Notes: generated from the letters alone by a model not told the origin. Positions 48,901 to 63,700 are shown, numbered from the stretch's first letter. The stretch is 64,000 nucleotides of DNA from Vitellaria paradoxa (GCA_019916065.1 CM034243.1:27616147-27680146), one strand, 5' to 3'. A program made the numbers and translations.

Positions 48901-51900
48901 AAAGCTGCCTTTTTGGAGGAGGTTGGAGCTGCTGTGTTTCGATGGGGTGTTCCATGGTGTATGGGGGGAGATTTCAACCTAGTTAAGAGCACTGATGATA
49001 AATGGAATTGTAAAAGGAGAACTAAGCATATGAAGATGTTTTCTGATTTCATTGATGACTTGAGCTGCATAGACTTGCCTTTGGGTGGTTGTAAATACAC
49101 TTGGAGCAATAACACAAGTAAATCTAGGATAGACATATTTCTGGTGTCTAATGAATGGGAAGAATTATTTCCGGAAGTTACCCAAAAAACCTTATCCAGA
49201 ATCATCTCAGATCACTTCCATGTCTTGCTTGATGGAGGAGGATTACATGGTGGGCCAAAACCATTTAGGCTTGAAAATATGTGGATGCAAGTTGAAGGAT
49301 TTAAGGATATGGTAGCAACTTGGTGGCAAAGCTACACCTTTACTGGATCTGCCAGCTATAGGTTGTCTCAAAAGCTGTCCTGCCTTAAAGTAGATTTAAA
49401 AAAATGGAATGCTGAGGTCTTTGGAAGTATCACTCATCAGAAGGCTCAACTTGAAAAAGACATTCATTTTCTGGACTTACTGGATGATGAGGGGAAGCTG
49501 ATTGACTTGGACATAAGCAGCAGAGAAAACAAGATCTGGAAGTTGAAGAAAATTCTTAAAATGGAGGAAACCAGCTGGAGACAAAAGTCTAGAGTCAAGT
49601 GGATCAAAGAAGGAGACAGGAATACTAAATATTTCCATAAAATGGCCTCAGCAAATAAGAGAAGGAATTGGATTGAAAGAGTAAGAATTAATGGCATAAC
49701 TACTGAAGATCCGAGGGAGATAAGGCAGGGTATTCTGCACTTTTATCAGCTACTATTCCAGGAAGAGGCTGGCTGGAGACCAAAGGTTAATGAACTTGAT
49801 TTCTCCCAGCTCAGTTCCACATATTCTGAGACTCTGGAAATGCCTTTTACTGAGCAGGAAATTTTCCAGGCCCTTAATGATCTCAATGGTGAAAAAGCCC
49901 CTGGACCTGATGGTTGGACTGTTGCTTTTTTCCAGGCCTGTGGAGTGTATTTAAGAAGGATCTGCTGCAGCTTTTCATCGAGTTTCATCAAAGCTGCTGG
50001 TTTGTTAAAAGTATGAACTCAACATTCATTGCTCTTGTCCCAAAGAAACCTGGTGCTGTGGATGTCAAAGATTTTAGGCCAATAAGTTTGGTAGGGGTTG
50101 TTTACAAACTTATTTCCAAGGTTCTTGCCAACAGATTCAAAAAAATATTGGATTCTCTGATCTCACCTTCACAGAATGCTTTTGTGGGAGAAAGGCAAAT
50201 CTTGGATGCTGTTTTAGTGGCTAATGAGGTCTTAGATTCTAAGACAAAGAGTAAGGAACCAGGCATTGTATGTAAGTTGGACATTGAGAAGGCATTTGAC
50301 CATGTCAACTGGAAATTTTTGATCTATATGCTGGGAAGAATTGGCTTCGGCAGCAGATGGTGTCAATGGATTGAATGGTGCATTTCAACTGCTAGGTTTT
50401 CAATCTTAATCAATGGAACCCCTGAAGGCTTTTATGCTTCCTCCAGAGGATTAAGGCAAGGAGATCCCCTTTCTCCCTTCCTATTCATCTTAGTCATGGA
50501 AGTTCTAAGCAAGATGTTACAGCAAGTAGAAGCAGCAGGTTTTATAGAAGGCTTTACTGTCGGCTCTAGTAGAAATCCCCTCAGCATATCTCATCTGCTC
50601 TTTGCAGATGATGCAATTATATTCTGTGGTGCAGATTTGATGCAGCTGGGGCATCTTCGTTGCACATTGCTGGGATTTGAGGTGGTAACTGGACTTAAAG
50701 TTAACCTTCAAAAGACTGAAATAATGGCAGTCGGTGCATTGGACAATCTGGGTGCTTTAGCAAGTTTATTGGGCTGCAAAATTGGTTCCTTCCCTACCAC
50801 TTACCTCGGATTGCCGCTGGGAGCTCATCACAAATCAAAACTGATTTGGGATCCAATTTTAGAGAAATGTAAGAGAAGGTTGGCAGGATGGAAGCTTAAG
50901 TACTTGTCAACTGGGGCTAGGGTCACACTAATTAAGAGTGTTTTAGCGAGCCTACCAATATATTTCCTCTCTCTATTCACAGCCCCAGCCTCGGTAATCA
51001 AGGAGTTGGTGAGGTTGCAAAGGGACTTCCTTTGGGAAAGAAATGAGGAGGTGCACGAGCATTGTCTTGCGAGCTGGGAGATTGTTTGCAAACCAATAGA
51101 GGCTGGAGGTGTGGGATTTAGATCATTAAAACTGAGCAATGAAGCCTTATTAGGGAAATGGCCTTGGAGATATGCTCAAGAGGATAACAAACTTTGGAAG
51201 AGGTTGATTGCTGTTAAATATAGGGAAGAGTTTGGAGGGTGGACCTCTTCGATGGTATCAACTCCTTGTGGTTATGGTTTATGGAGAGGAATTAGAAGAA
51301 ACTGGCTGGCATTTAGCTGCTGTATTTCACGGTAGGTTGGGAGAGGAGACAGAATACTCTTTTGGAAGCAAGATTGGTTAGGTGTAGGCTGTCTCTCTGA
51401 GTTGTTTCCTGGAATCTTTGCAATTGCAGCTAACAAAGAAGCTAGAATATCAGATTACTGCAACGGTGTTGGCTGTCAAGGCAGCTGGACAGTGCAGCTT
51501 CGAAGGAATGTAAATGACTGGGAGGTAGGTAGCTTGTTGCTGTTAATGGAGTTATTATGTTCTATTAAGCTGACGTTATCTCCAAATGCCATGATCTGGC
51601 AGCCTACAACGAGCAAGGTCTTTTCAGTGAAGTCTTTTTATAACTCTCTACAAGGCTGCAATGCAGAATTCTTCCCATGGACAAAGATATGGAAAGCTGC
51701 AATACCCACTAGTCACTTTCTTCACTTGGTGTGCAGTCAAAGGTAAGATTTTGACATTGGATAATTTGCAGAAACGTGGTCATCGAATGGCTAATTGCTG
51801 CCAGCTGTGTCTAAAGCAAGAGGAATCAATAGCTCATCTACTACTTCACTGCTCTTGGTCGGCGGAGCTATGGGCTTTGTTGTTGAGTTGGTTTGGAGTT

Positions 51901-54900
51901 CATTTGTGCTTCCCGAAAGATCTAAGGAGTTTTCTATTGCTTTGGTGGGGTCAAACTTTGGCTAAAAGGAAAAAGAACACTTGGAATTTGGCTCCATTTT
52001 GCCTCTTTTGGATAATTTGGAAAGAGAGCAACAGGAGGATTTTTGAAGATGATAAAAAGACTACCTCAAGGATTAAGAGCCTCTTCTTCAGTTGTTTGTA
52101 TGGTTGGGTTAGAGAAGGAAAGGATCTTGACTTATGCTCTCTTCTGAATTTTCTTGCTGAATTGTGCTAATCTTTGGCTTGGGTAGTATTGTATATTTAT
52201 TGTACTCTTAGCATCTCCTGATGCTAATTTATATTTTTCCGAAATAATAAAAGCTTACTTATCTTTTTCAAAAAAAAAAAAAATTAACATTCAGGTACAT
52301 CTCTTGAAAACTACTTCCATGAAGGAACTTAGAGAGTTTATAACGATTGTGGAGATGAAAAAGAGCAAGTTGGCTAGATATTTAGATTTATACAATCTAA
52401 TGATCCCTATATTCACAATTATTCTAGATCTTGCTAGTAAGGTTGTTGTCCAAGAGGATTGCTGGAATTGTCAGTATTCAGTTTATTGCTATTATATTGG
52501 GAGCTCAAAATGTACTGTTTGGAATTTGGCTCGTTACAGTAGCTTTTGATTTTTGGGCAAGTGGCTGTTAAGCAATGTTCTTTGGGTCCTTTTCCACAAC
52601 CCGTCCACCCAAAAAAAAAAAAAAAAAAAATTCTTTGGGAATTGTCAATTATTTTGTCATTATGGCCTGAACAATAAAAAAAATAATAAAAAATTAACAA
52701 GCTCTTACGTCAACCTAGTTTAATGCCCTGAACCAGTTTATAGAGGGAAACAACCTTTTCCTCCCCCTGGAAATGGTAAGCTATGAAACTGAGTTTTGAA
52801 TATGTACTCGCAGGTTTTAGATTTATATTACCTTCTTTTTTCTAGTATTCCTTGATTGGTTGCTAAAATTGATACTAATCAATCGCATTGCCATAACTAC
52901 AAACTGATTCAGTGGTGGAGGATCAACTACCGTTGCCCCTGTACATGATGGTTATGTTCTTCAGAAGGTATTGCTCTTGACCAAGTGAAAAGATGGCTTT
53001 CCAACGGTTTTAATTTGGATATTGTGTTTGTCTTTTCTATTACTTTTCATATATGCCAAACTTAAATTCCAAATCCAAAAAGCCTAATTCATGTTTCTTG
53101 GAATTCCTAATTAGTTTATTTGTCCTAGTTAGAGGAAAAGAAGAGACAATAGAAGGGAACAGTTATCCATCCTTCATTCCTCTGCAAGTTTGAAACACAA
53201 TACAACTAGACACAACTATGCACAATTGTCCATAAACAGAGAAGGAAACAAACAAGAAAAGATGCTAATCATATGGTAATTATGCTAGCAATGCTAACGT
53301 ATTTCTAACACTTCCTCTCAACTTGGAGCATAGAGAAAGATAATGTATTTCAAAAGACCTCTTAAATTCAGAAAAAACCTCTTAAATTCAGAAAGATAAC
53401 TGTCCCAATAGGTTTTGGTTAAATACTCTCCTGTTCAATGGAACCACTTATCTTGGACAATAGGTTTTTCTTCCTTTCTATACTTTTGTTTCAAGTAAAA
53501 GATGAGACATTAAATAGCATCACATTACAAAACTTTGCTTTTTGGTTGAATTTCGTTGATTCTTGTGATATTTTAGACATTCCATTTATGAAAGTTTTGC
53601 TGTTCCTCTTTAGTTGTACATTTCATGGGGCATCTCTATCTTGCTAGGAGGGCGTAGGTTTTGCATCCATCCTATGTATAGAAGTGGCACCCCTGTTGGC
53701 ACCTGCCTAATATATTTACATTATTTATCCCCACCGTCTGAAAGAAAAAAAAGAACTCCTCATAGCAGTGGTCATAATATAAATATGGGAAGTTTGAAAT
53801 GGTTGAGGATGCAAGTAGAAAAAGTTTGGCATAGGGGTCAAGGCAAAAAAAAGAAAATTTAGAAGAAATTTAATGTAGTACTTGGACAGTGTTAAGTAGG
53901 ATCTTTACAACAATATTAAGGGTTTTGAGTTATGGTTAATAAGAAAAAAAAGTTGTGGTTAATAATTCATAAGAAAAAATGTTATGGTTAATAATTCATA
54001 AGGAAAGAAAAAATTATAGTTAATATGAAATATCAATTTAACCTTTTGTTTGTTACCTATTTTGATGCAAATCCATCTAAAGATTATTTTATTTTTAAGA
54101 TTTTATTTTAAGATTTATTTTGAATTGGATTTTATTAGATATTTATTTCCTTTTCGATAGTTTATTTTGAATAGAATTTCTGGGATTGTAATATTTTTAT
54201 TTTGTTTTATTTTATCTTATCTTCAGTTATCCTAGGAAGTTATTAGCCTATTTAAAGACCTTCGATTATTAGGGTTGTGAAGGCTAACAAAACCAAACCA
54301 AACAAAACCGAACTAAGCCTTTTCCCACTAGGTGGGGTCGGCTATATGGATTTGACGACGCCAATCAAATTTGTTTAGGGCCATGTTCTCCGTTAGATCC
54401 AGGTAAGTAAGGTCATGTTTAATAGTTTCTTTCCAACTTCTCTTGGGTTTTCCTCTTCCTTTCCTACTCCTAGCAATCTCCATGCGTTCACACCTTCTAA
54501 CAGGTGCCTTCGTTGGACGCCTTCTAACATAGCCGAACCATCTTAATCGATTTTCTCTCATTTTATCTTTAATCGGTGATATTCCTACTTTGTCCCTAAT
54601 CTCCTCGTTTCTAATCTTATCTCTCCTTGTAATCCTGCACATCTATCTTAGCATTTTCATCTCCGTAATTACCATCTTCTGAACACGATTATGTTTTACT
54701 GCCCAAAGTGTCAAATCCAAGAGAAAAAAAAAAAATTGAATTGGAGCTTGTGTGCTTGTTCTTCCTCCCCCTTCTTCTTTTTCCCCCTCCTCTCTTAGTC
54801 TTGTTCTTCTCTCTCTATTTCTCTATTTGCTTTAATCTTTCTATCGTTCTACATCAACTTTGGTATCAGAGCAAAATCTAGATCAATAAACTTCCTCAAA

Positions 54901-57900
54901 TCAAATTTTATTTACTGTCAAGAGCTTTAAACCCTAGCCGTCATAAACCAAACCACAAACCAAACCACAAACCAAACCAAGCCTTTTCCCACTAGGTGGG
55001 GTCGGCTATATGGATTTGTCGACGCCAATTAGATCTGTTTAGGGGCATGTCCTCCGATAAATCTAGGTAAGTCAGGTCATGTTTAATGGTTTCTTTCCAA
55101 CTTCTCTTGGGTCTTCCTCTACCTCTCCTACTCCTGGCAATCTCCATACTTTCACACCTTCTAACAGGTGCCTCTGCTGGACGCCTTCTAACATGGCCAA
55201 ACCATCTTAATCGGTTTTCTCTCATTTTATCTTCAATCGGTGCTATTCCTACTTTGTCCCTAATCTCCTTGTTCCTAATCCTATCTTTCCTTGTAATCCT
55301 GCACATCCACCTTAGCATCCTCATCTCCGCAACTGCCATCTTCTGACCATGATTATGCTTTACTGCCCAACACTCTGATCCATATAGCAGCGCTGGTCTA
55401 ACCGCTACCTTATAATACTTTCCTTTCACCTTGAGGGAGATTTTTCGGTCGCACAAAACCCCCAAAGCACTCCTCCATTTGGTCCATCCAGCTTGAATCC
55501 TGTGACTTACATTAGTATCAATCCCTCCATCTTGTTGCACCATAGATGCAAGGTACCTAAATTTATCTTTCTCTACATTCTTTTGTGTGCCTAAACTTAC
55601 TTCTATACTACCCGTTATTCTATTTTAACCAAACTTACATTCCATATATTTCGTCTTGCATCGGCTTAGCCTAAACCCTTTTGTCTTTAACGTATCCCGC
55701 CACAATTCTAGCTTAGCATTCACTCCTTCTCTCGTCTCATCTACTAAAACAATATCATCTGCAAATAGCACACACCACGGCATCTCATCCTGAATGTGTC
55801 TTGTAATCTCATCCATAACTAAATCAAACAAGTATGGGCTTAACGCTGAGCCTTAATGTAAACTAATCGTGATAGGGAACTCGTTAGTCTCTCTACCAGT
55901 CGTCCGTATAGATGTCATGGCTCTATCATACATGTCCTTTAGCGCCTCAATATATGCGACACACGCTCCTTTCTTTTCCAATACTCTCCATAGAATCTCC
56001 CTAGGAACCTGATCATATGCCTTCTCCAAATCGATGAACACCATATGTAAATCTTTTTGACCTTCTCTATATTGTTCTATTAACCTCCTCAAGAGAAAGA
56101 TAGCCTCCATAGTTGATCTTCCAGGCATGAAACCAAATTGGTTCTCTGAAACGTTTGTTGTCCTTTTTAGTCTTCTCTCAATAACTCTCTCCCATAATTT
56201 CATCGTATGGCTCATCAATTTAATCCCGCGGTAGTTCGCATAGTTCTGAATATCTCCTTTATTCTTGTATATGGGTATAAGGATAACCCTAGCCGTCATA
56301 ATAGTTCAAAATTCTAGCTGCCATCGTAGTCCAAAACCCTAGCCATGCCAACTTAGCATAACCACTTTCGCAAACTTTCGGTGACACCTAACTCTAGTGA
56401 ACACCACCACTGGCGTTGCCTCCCTCCGGCGACCTCCAGCGACCGATTGACGACTTTTCGGTGACTTTCCAGTGACGTCCATAATCTATCCAAAACCTTT
56501 TACACCATATTTTTGCAACTTCCAAGCCAACAGGACAGCTGACTACCTATTCAGATGTTTCAAAAGTAGTTATTTCAGATAGTTTGGAGCAAAAGTTTGG
56601 ATTGAAGTATAATTCTCTCATTATTAATTATGATAAATGCTTGTGTCATATGGTAGTGTGAATTGCATAAATTTGAACTTAAACATTGCCCATTTGTTTC
56701 ATTTACCCTAGTTCCTAGTTCCCTTTGAATTAGTTAATTGTTGCCAATCTTGGAAAAAAAAAAAAATCACTCGCCCATTGCTTGCCTAGATTATTTGTTG
56801 AGTTTCATTTATTAGATTCATTGTTCCTATTTTAAGCATATTAGGATTTTATATTTTTATTACTCTCTTTTTTTTAAGTTTTCTTTAATATTGGTATTTG
56901 GAGAAAAAAATTGCTTCTGTTTTTTTACCATGAATTTTGAAAATCAATCATATTGGAATCATAAGGTAGGATTTTGTTCTATTCGTCAAACTTATGTTAA
57001 AGGTCCTTATTTTAGTGGCACTATCGATCCTCATGAGTTTCTTAATTGGATAGATGATATTGAATATATTTTTGACCATCACAATCTGTCTGATGGCCAA
57101 TGTATTTGTCTGGCCAAAGTAAGATTGACCAATTATTCTAGAGAGTATTGACAAATAGTCAAGTTATACTATAGATTTGTTACTCGACAGGCCGTAATAA
57201 AAAAAATTTTGAGCGATTGATTTGTTTCTAAAAGTTTTAAGGATGAGGCATGGTCTCAGTTAATGCACCTTAAACAAGAGCATTCTTCTGTTGATGAATA
57301 TTTTGATCAATTTAAAACTCTTAGGAAGTGGTCCAAGTTTTGAAATGAGTTTTGTACCATTAGTAGATTTGTCTTTGGTTTAAGGCTTTGCATCTGTGAG
57401 AAGGTTAAACGATACGCTCAAAGACCTTAAATGAAGCTGACTTTAAAGTTTTAGAGATTGAAATTGAGTCACTTGAGTCTATGTCGCAGAATAGTTCCCC
57501 TGCATATATCTTCCCAAGTGTCTAGTGCCTCACATTCTTTTCATCTGACTCCGTATGTTCATCCACCAAATGACCATTTGGAGGCTTCATATCCTACTCC
57601 CATAGTAGACTTTTCTACATCTGCTTCATCTAGTGGCACTCCTGAGGTTACTTATCATATTTCTATAGTGTTTTCTAATGTACAAACCATTAAATTGCAC
57701 CGTCCATATCTCGGACCTAGCGTTCTTATGGTTTCTATTGACATTTGTGATTCTATTAGTGATTCTCATCTTGTGACAGTTAATTCCTTCTTTGATCATG
57801 ATGAGTCACCAAATCCTCAAAATGTGTTTGAAGTGGTTGATTCGGTTCCGTCATCATCTTGTGAGGATACCATGAATAATGATTGTCAAGATTGTATAAA

Positions 57901-60682
57901 CTTTATCATTGGTGATGGTTACTTTTTCAGGAGATATTATTTAAGCATCTCAAGAGCTTTACTTGGTGGCCTCATGAGTTGGGAGTTTTCTGAGTCTATA
58001 TCCAAGTTGTTCTTCTGTGAGATCATTCAGTTGCATGAGTTGAGTCCTCACTTGTAGTGTATAATGAGACATTCTTTTATAAATTGAACAGTTTTTCTTA
58101 CAAGTTGTGTGTGGCATCTCTTACCACTATTTTATTGATATTATTGAGTTTCCAGCCACTTATTTGCCTTTTAGGGATTCATATTTGATAAGTTCAGTTG
58201 CATCGTTCCTTGTCATTTTTTCTCAACCATGTATTCCAACTTTTTTTGATAATGCTAATATTAAATGGAAAATTAAATTGAATAATGACTATTATAAATT
58301 TCTTGTTGATGTCTTTGATGGGAATAAAAACTTTAATGGATGTAACTCAATGATGACTTATGCATTACCTACTTATTATCCCATATTGTTCTACCAAAAT
58401 TTGCACGCCAAAGATATTAGGCCATTCTCTATCCTTTGTGATCCTGTGCCCAATGCAATCTTTTTTACATTGCGATGTGATGTGAGTTTTGTCGTTATTT
58501 GCAATGTGGAAAACTTGTTACTTTGTTGAGGCATCTTTGGCCCTCAAATATTGTCTGCAAGTAATGTTGATGTTTTCATACCAATTCCAGTCCTTCCACC
58601 TCTTCAGCACTGCCCATGTGTGTTTTTTAGTGTTGAGGATCTCATTGTCCTTCAACTCCGATGATGTCTTGTTAGGTGGAAAATGTGATCGAATACTAAT
58701 GCGCAAGCTTTCACTCAACGGAGTTGAGTTTTTCTAAGCGGTGGAGAATGATGCAAATCTATCCAAAGATTATCTTATTTTTAAGATTTATTTTGAATAG
58801 GATTTATTAGAGATTTATTTCCTTTCAGATAGCTTATTTTGAATAAAATTTCTGCGATTGCAACCTTTTTTTTTTTAAATTTTATTTTTTGTTATCCTAG
58901 GAAGTTATTAGCCTATTTAAAGACCTTCGATTATTAGGATTGGGGAGACTATTGATGATCAAAATTTTGAACTGAAACCTGTGTGCTTGTTCTTCCTTTC
59001 GCTTCTTCTTCTTCTTCTCCCCCCTCTCATAATCTGGTTCTTCTCTCGCTATTTCTCTATTTGCTTTAATCTCTCTACCGCCCTACATCATAGTCACTGT
59101 TGATGTTTTCTGTCAACAGGCTGTGCAATCTTCACCAATTGGAGGAGAATTTCTTACTGATTGCTTGATGAAAAGCTTGGAGAGCAAAGGCCTCACTGTG
59201 AGTCACTACTCGTAACTTTGAGGTGGTTGATTGTATGAAATAACCATGTATATTGCTAAAATATTCCTGTACTTTGTCTTCAGATAAAACCCAGGTATTC
59301 TTTTAAAAGAAAGGAAATACGGCCCGGAGAGTTTCAGGTTATTTATGGCCTCATTTCTTTACATCTGCACTTTTTCCCCCCTCAGAAAAATTCATCGTTC
59401 TCTTATTGGAGGGAAAAACTTTTTTCTTGCGTAGGATTGGCATGTATCATAATTTATGGTTGACTTTTAATCAAAGACCCAGAACTGTCCACTTTAACAC
59501 TATGTCTTTCTTTTATTGATAGTTTTCTTAATGGCTTTATCAAGCACTGTGGACATAATTGTGTTTGGCAGTTGCAGTATGGTTCATGTTCTGTAGTGTC
59601 GGTATTTCATTAGTCTGATATGGCTACACTGCTTTATATTTCTTTCTAAATGTTTTCTGTGCAGGGGTCTAGGATTGGCATCTATCATAATTTCTTTCTA
59701 ACTGTTAGTTTTGATGTAATAGTAGTTGTGAAGCTGCTCTACGTTTTCTTCCTTGCTAGTCCTTGTATTTATTTTAGTTCAAAGAGGCCTGCCCTGCAGT
59801 TCAATGAACCAATGTGTCCACTGCAGCAACCCCTCCCCCCATTCCTCCAACAAATAATGCTAAAAGACAAAAAATGAAAATAACAGAGTCTGCCCTCGGG
59901 CTGAAAGCAATATCTTCTGTGTATTTTATTACTGTCATCTTATCTTTCTCTTGGACGCATGCCTTTTTTTTTGGCTGCGATGCTTATTTGATTAATGCAT
60001 GTGGACTTTGATTCAATTGGTAACCAACCTTTTCTTTGACTTTTTGAAATTCACTCTAATTGTTCTCACAGACTCTGGATCTTGATTTTCCAAACACAAC
60101 TGAAAGTTACAAACTATTCTGCCAGGTTTGTTATCACCACAGTTTCCCCTTTTCATTTGTTGATTTCCTCCTGTTTCTTCTCAATGTTCTTTTCTTGTTA
60201 CAGAGGGAAATTGTCAGTGATATTAAGGAATGTGTGTGTCGAGCACCAGATACTCCTTATGATGGTTTGTGTTTCCATGCATCTTTTGTCATGTTAACTC
60301 TGTTTAAATTTGTTGGCTCTGTCCATTTGTTTGATTTTAGTTTCAATGTTACATTCTTGTTTTGGATGGTATATTATTTCAGTTAAACTATATAACATTG
60401 AATGGAATACAATTTGTTCTGTCACTTTAAAGAAGATAATCATCTTAAACCAAAGTGTGAATTTGACACCCTGAATTTGACACCCTTGCTTATTCTTTGT
60501 AATTTTATTTACTAACACAAGGCAATTTTGAGCACAGAGTCATTGGAGAGTCCTGTAAACATTTTCATACCAGATTCTCATAAGATTGTGTTTTGCAAGA
60601 ATTTTTTTAGCTTGGCTTGACACTTTTTTCTAACTTCCAAAACATTTGCTTTTATGTAATGACAAGTGTGATTACTTACACA

Positions 60683-60720
<38 letters not shown>

Positions 60721-63700
60721 AATGTTAAAATCAGTGGTTTATGTATAGGTCTCTTGGGTTTCTGAAGTTGTCTAGACACTTCCCAACATTTCTTTGACAT
60801 GGTGATCATTAAATTACTTGGAGTCTATGTCTTTAGAATTTATCTTCTTGTTTATTTTCTTGTTTATCAATAATTTATTTTTATTGCTTAATGAGAAACC
60901 TGAAGTTGTTGAAGGAAAATCCTTTTTTTGATAAAAAACAAATGGAATTTGCATGGCTTGGCTGTAAGGACTACTCCACGGAGGAAAGATATATTCTATT
61001 ATTTTTAGCTCACTAAATACCTGTTACAACTGACCTATTTATAGACTAAGAATCCTTATTATCCAAGGATGATGTGATAATATCAAATAAAAAAAATTCA
61101 ATCATATCATACCAATCATGTCTTTCCTTATATGATAATTTGATTTTAAATATTATTGTTTTCCATCTCTGAAGCTTTGAATGCATCACTCACATAACTG
61201 GAACTTATCCCGTATCCTGCCTTTTCAGAGAGTGCTTATTCAAACATTCCGATGACACCATATGAGCTTCCTGATGGGCAGTAAGTCCTGTGCAATTCTT
61301 TCATTTAAGTTTCTTTAGAGCATAGGGATACAATGTGTTCGATTTGCTTTTATTTTCCAAAACCACTGTTGTATTCTAATTTGCATGGGCTGGGTTGAAT
61401 TTTAAACCCTGACTATCTGTTGTGGTCTCTCAATGCATCCCCTGTGCCAGTAGATCAGTGGCTCATTGATGTCGTTGCTAGATTCTCCTTGCATTACTGG
61501 TGGCAGTAACTTAATAGCATCGACCACTTTCATACATCTTTGTTTTAAACCATGTTTTTGGCATTTGTTTATATTATCTTGTAATGGTAACCAGGACAAT
61601 AGAAATTGGTGCTGACAGATTCAAGATTCCTGATGTGCTGTTCAATCCGTCTCTGGTTCAGGTCAGTGGCTCAAATACTAGGAACATTTACTTTTTGCAT
61701 GCTCTTTTCCGAGGATCGTAATTCCAATTTGGTGTGTTGTTTTAGTCGCCTTCAAAAAGGAAACATTTTGGAAACACCAAAAAAGTAACAGAAATTTTAT
61801 ACAAGCTCAATAATTAGATAACTGTACATGTTTGAACCCTTGGAATCACCTTCGGGAGTCCTGGGATTGAAGCCCTTTGGGCCCAAAGCACAGAAGATTA
61901 GTAACGCGACCTTCTTGGCTTGTCAGATTGTAACAAATTCTTTGGTTTGTGTTTGAACCCCCATTGTTTTTTGCAAGTCTGCAACTTATTGCTATACATG
62001 TTGATGGCAACCAAGTGGGATTCCTGTTAGGGCTGGCCCGACAGGAAATTCCTTTGGTAGGTTAGCTTTCCCCCCTCTCTGCATGTTTATATAAATGGTA
62101 AATCTACATTCTAGAAGTTTATTCATTGCAAACTAGGAACTGTTAAATTATTATTGGCTTTTTCAGGCAATTTCACATTTCTAATCAGAAGGCATTAGAA
62201 CGAGACCATTTGTTGAAATATTCCAAATTATATTGATGCTGTTATATCAAAAGTCCATGCCTGTTAGTGTGTGTGCTTTGCTTTTTGGTCTACCTGAAAC
62301 GTTCAATTAATGTTTTGACAGTGTGGGCATAATATATGAACTAGCTTTACTGGGTGTCTACTCGTTGTCGGGTAAATGGTTGTCTGAATTAATTTCAGAT
62401 CATTTTTGTTTCATCGTTAAGGAATCTGATTATGAGTCTGCCGATGTTCTGATGTGATAGCTCACACGTATTAAGGTTGTTAGCTGTATAATATATTCTA
62501 GAGATTCAAAATATATATATTTATGGCAGTGTATAATTATTCATTTTACCTAATTTGTATAGACTCTAGGGTTATAAGTACAAACCACAAGACCACTTAT
62601 TGGTGAGTCTTATTTCTCCTAATTCTCTGTACTACATGTTATCGAAGATCGTAAAATCCCTATCCTTTTCTTCTCCTATTAGGATTCTTGTTCTACATTA
62701 AGAAGCCCTAATAATATTGTTTGTGTCTCTATCAAGAACACAGAACACTTATTACTTACTGGTTCTTCATGGTTACTGACAAGCTCCCTCAAAAAGCTAG
62801 CGAACTTCTCCACTGTCTTGATAATCACCAAGAAGCTCCTCAGACCACTGACGAGACAAACTTCTTAGATAATTGACAACCACCTCTAGAGCATCCAACA
62901 TTGTTGACAAAGCCATAGAGCTTCTCTCATTCCCTTGACCATCATCCTTATCAACTATCTTGCCAGCCCCTAACGAGACTCACATCCACTGCTTCATCGT
63001 CGAAAAAGAAGCAACGTGCCTATACACACTACTTGGACCTCCACAAGTAGATCTTGCTCGCAACACTGTCCTTTAGTGCTGGAAAGCATGCGCAGCTTTC
63101 AGTCATTTCTTTCCGACCACTGATGCCATCAACTTCAGTTGGTGACCTCATCCCGATCATCACAGATCACTGGGTGATCTCCAGTGATCCATCAGTGACT
63201 TTTGTTGACCGTCTTGTGGCCTTCGACTGCTTGGTGAGTTTTTTGGTTGGCTTCTGTTGACTTCTGTTGTTTTTTGATAGTGTGTCACAGATGGTGATTG
63301 AGTTCCCTATTTAAAGTTCTATTTTTTTTATCTTTGTGGATACAAAATGTGATATTTATTTTTATCTCTGTCCATTCCACTGCTCAACTTCCACAAATTC
63401 CATAATTGACCATGTGGAAATTAAATGTGAACAACTATGTTCCATGGCCCAAAGCTGTGAAGTTTTTATTTACTGGTTTTGGCAAAGAAGATCATTTCAC
63501 CAAAGATGGTCCCACAAAAGGCAACGGACAAGAAAATATGGGCTTAGGAAGATGCTCGCTTTTTCAGTGCCACGTGGAATTCTATGGAAAAACACATCAC
63601 CATGATGTATACTCATATCAACACTTGTAAAGAAATCTGGGATTATTGCAGACTTCTTTACTCTAGTGACCTCACTCATATGTACTACTTGTCCCAAGAG

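Larger units (their letters stand above)
46200..52283 (+). mobile_element. L1-type LINE, near full length, inactivated
   Basis: About 6.1 kb insertion in ARP4 intron 7, sense orientation. Order: ORF1 (about 46353-47660), a degraded spacer, ORF2 endonuclease (48544 on), reverse transcriptase, and zf-RVT C-terminus to about 52170. A 3' UTR follows with aataataaaagc and a 14-base A tail (52270-52283). Frameshifts near 49940 and at 51335-51700, and stops after ORF1, make it non-functional. The left end is approximate and no convincing target duplication was found. Confidence 0.9.
54063..59090 (+). mobile_element. LTR retrotransposon in ARP4 intron 8, non-autonomous, with RTE insertions
   Basis: The LTRs begin TGATGCAAAT and end CTACATCA: 54063-54856 (enlarged by an RTE insert) and 58749-59090. 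Shared blocks include cctaggaagttattagcct and tatttctctatttgcttta. A primer-binding site, tggtatcagagc, complementary to initiator Met-tRNA, starts at 54861. A purine-rich ggtggagaa precedes the right LTR. The interior has only gag-like remnants (56930-57450) and low-information ORFs. No protease, RT or integrase was recognised. A 5-bp target duplication was not visible (tattt versus tagtc). It lies just 29 bases upstream of ARP4 exon 9. Confidence 0.85.

Noticed and set aside
46200..52310. A target-site duplication for the L1 element
   Set aside because: Only very short matches (for example ttaaca) were found between the sequence after the A tail and the left border region. These are not convincing.
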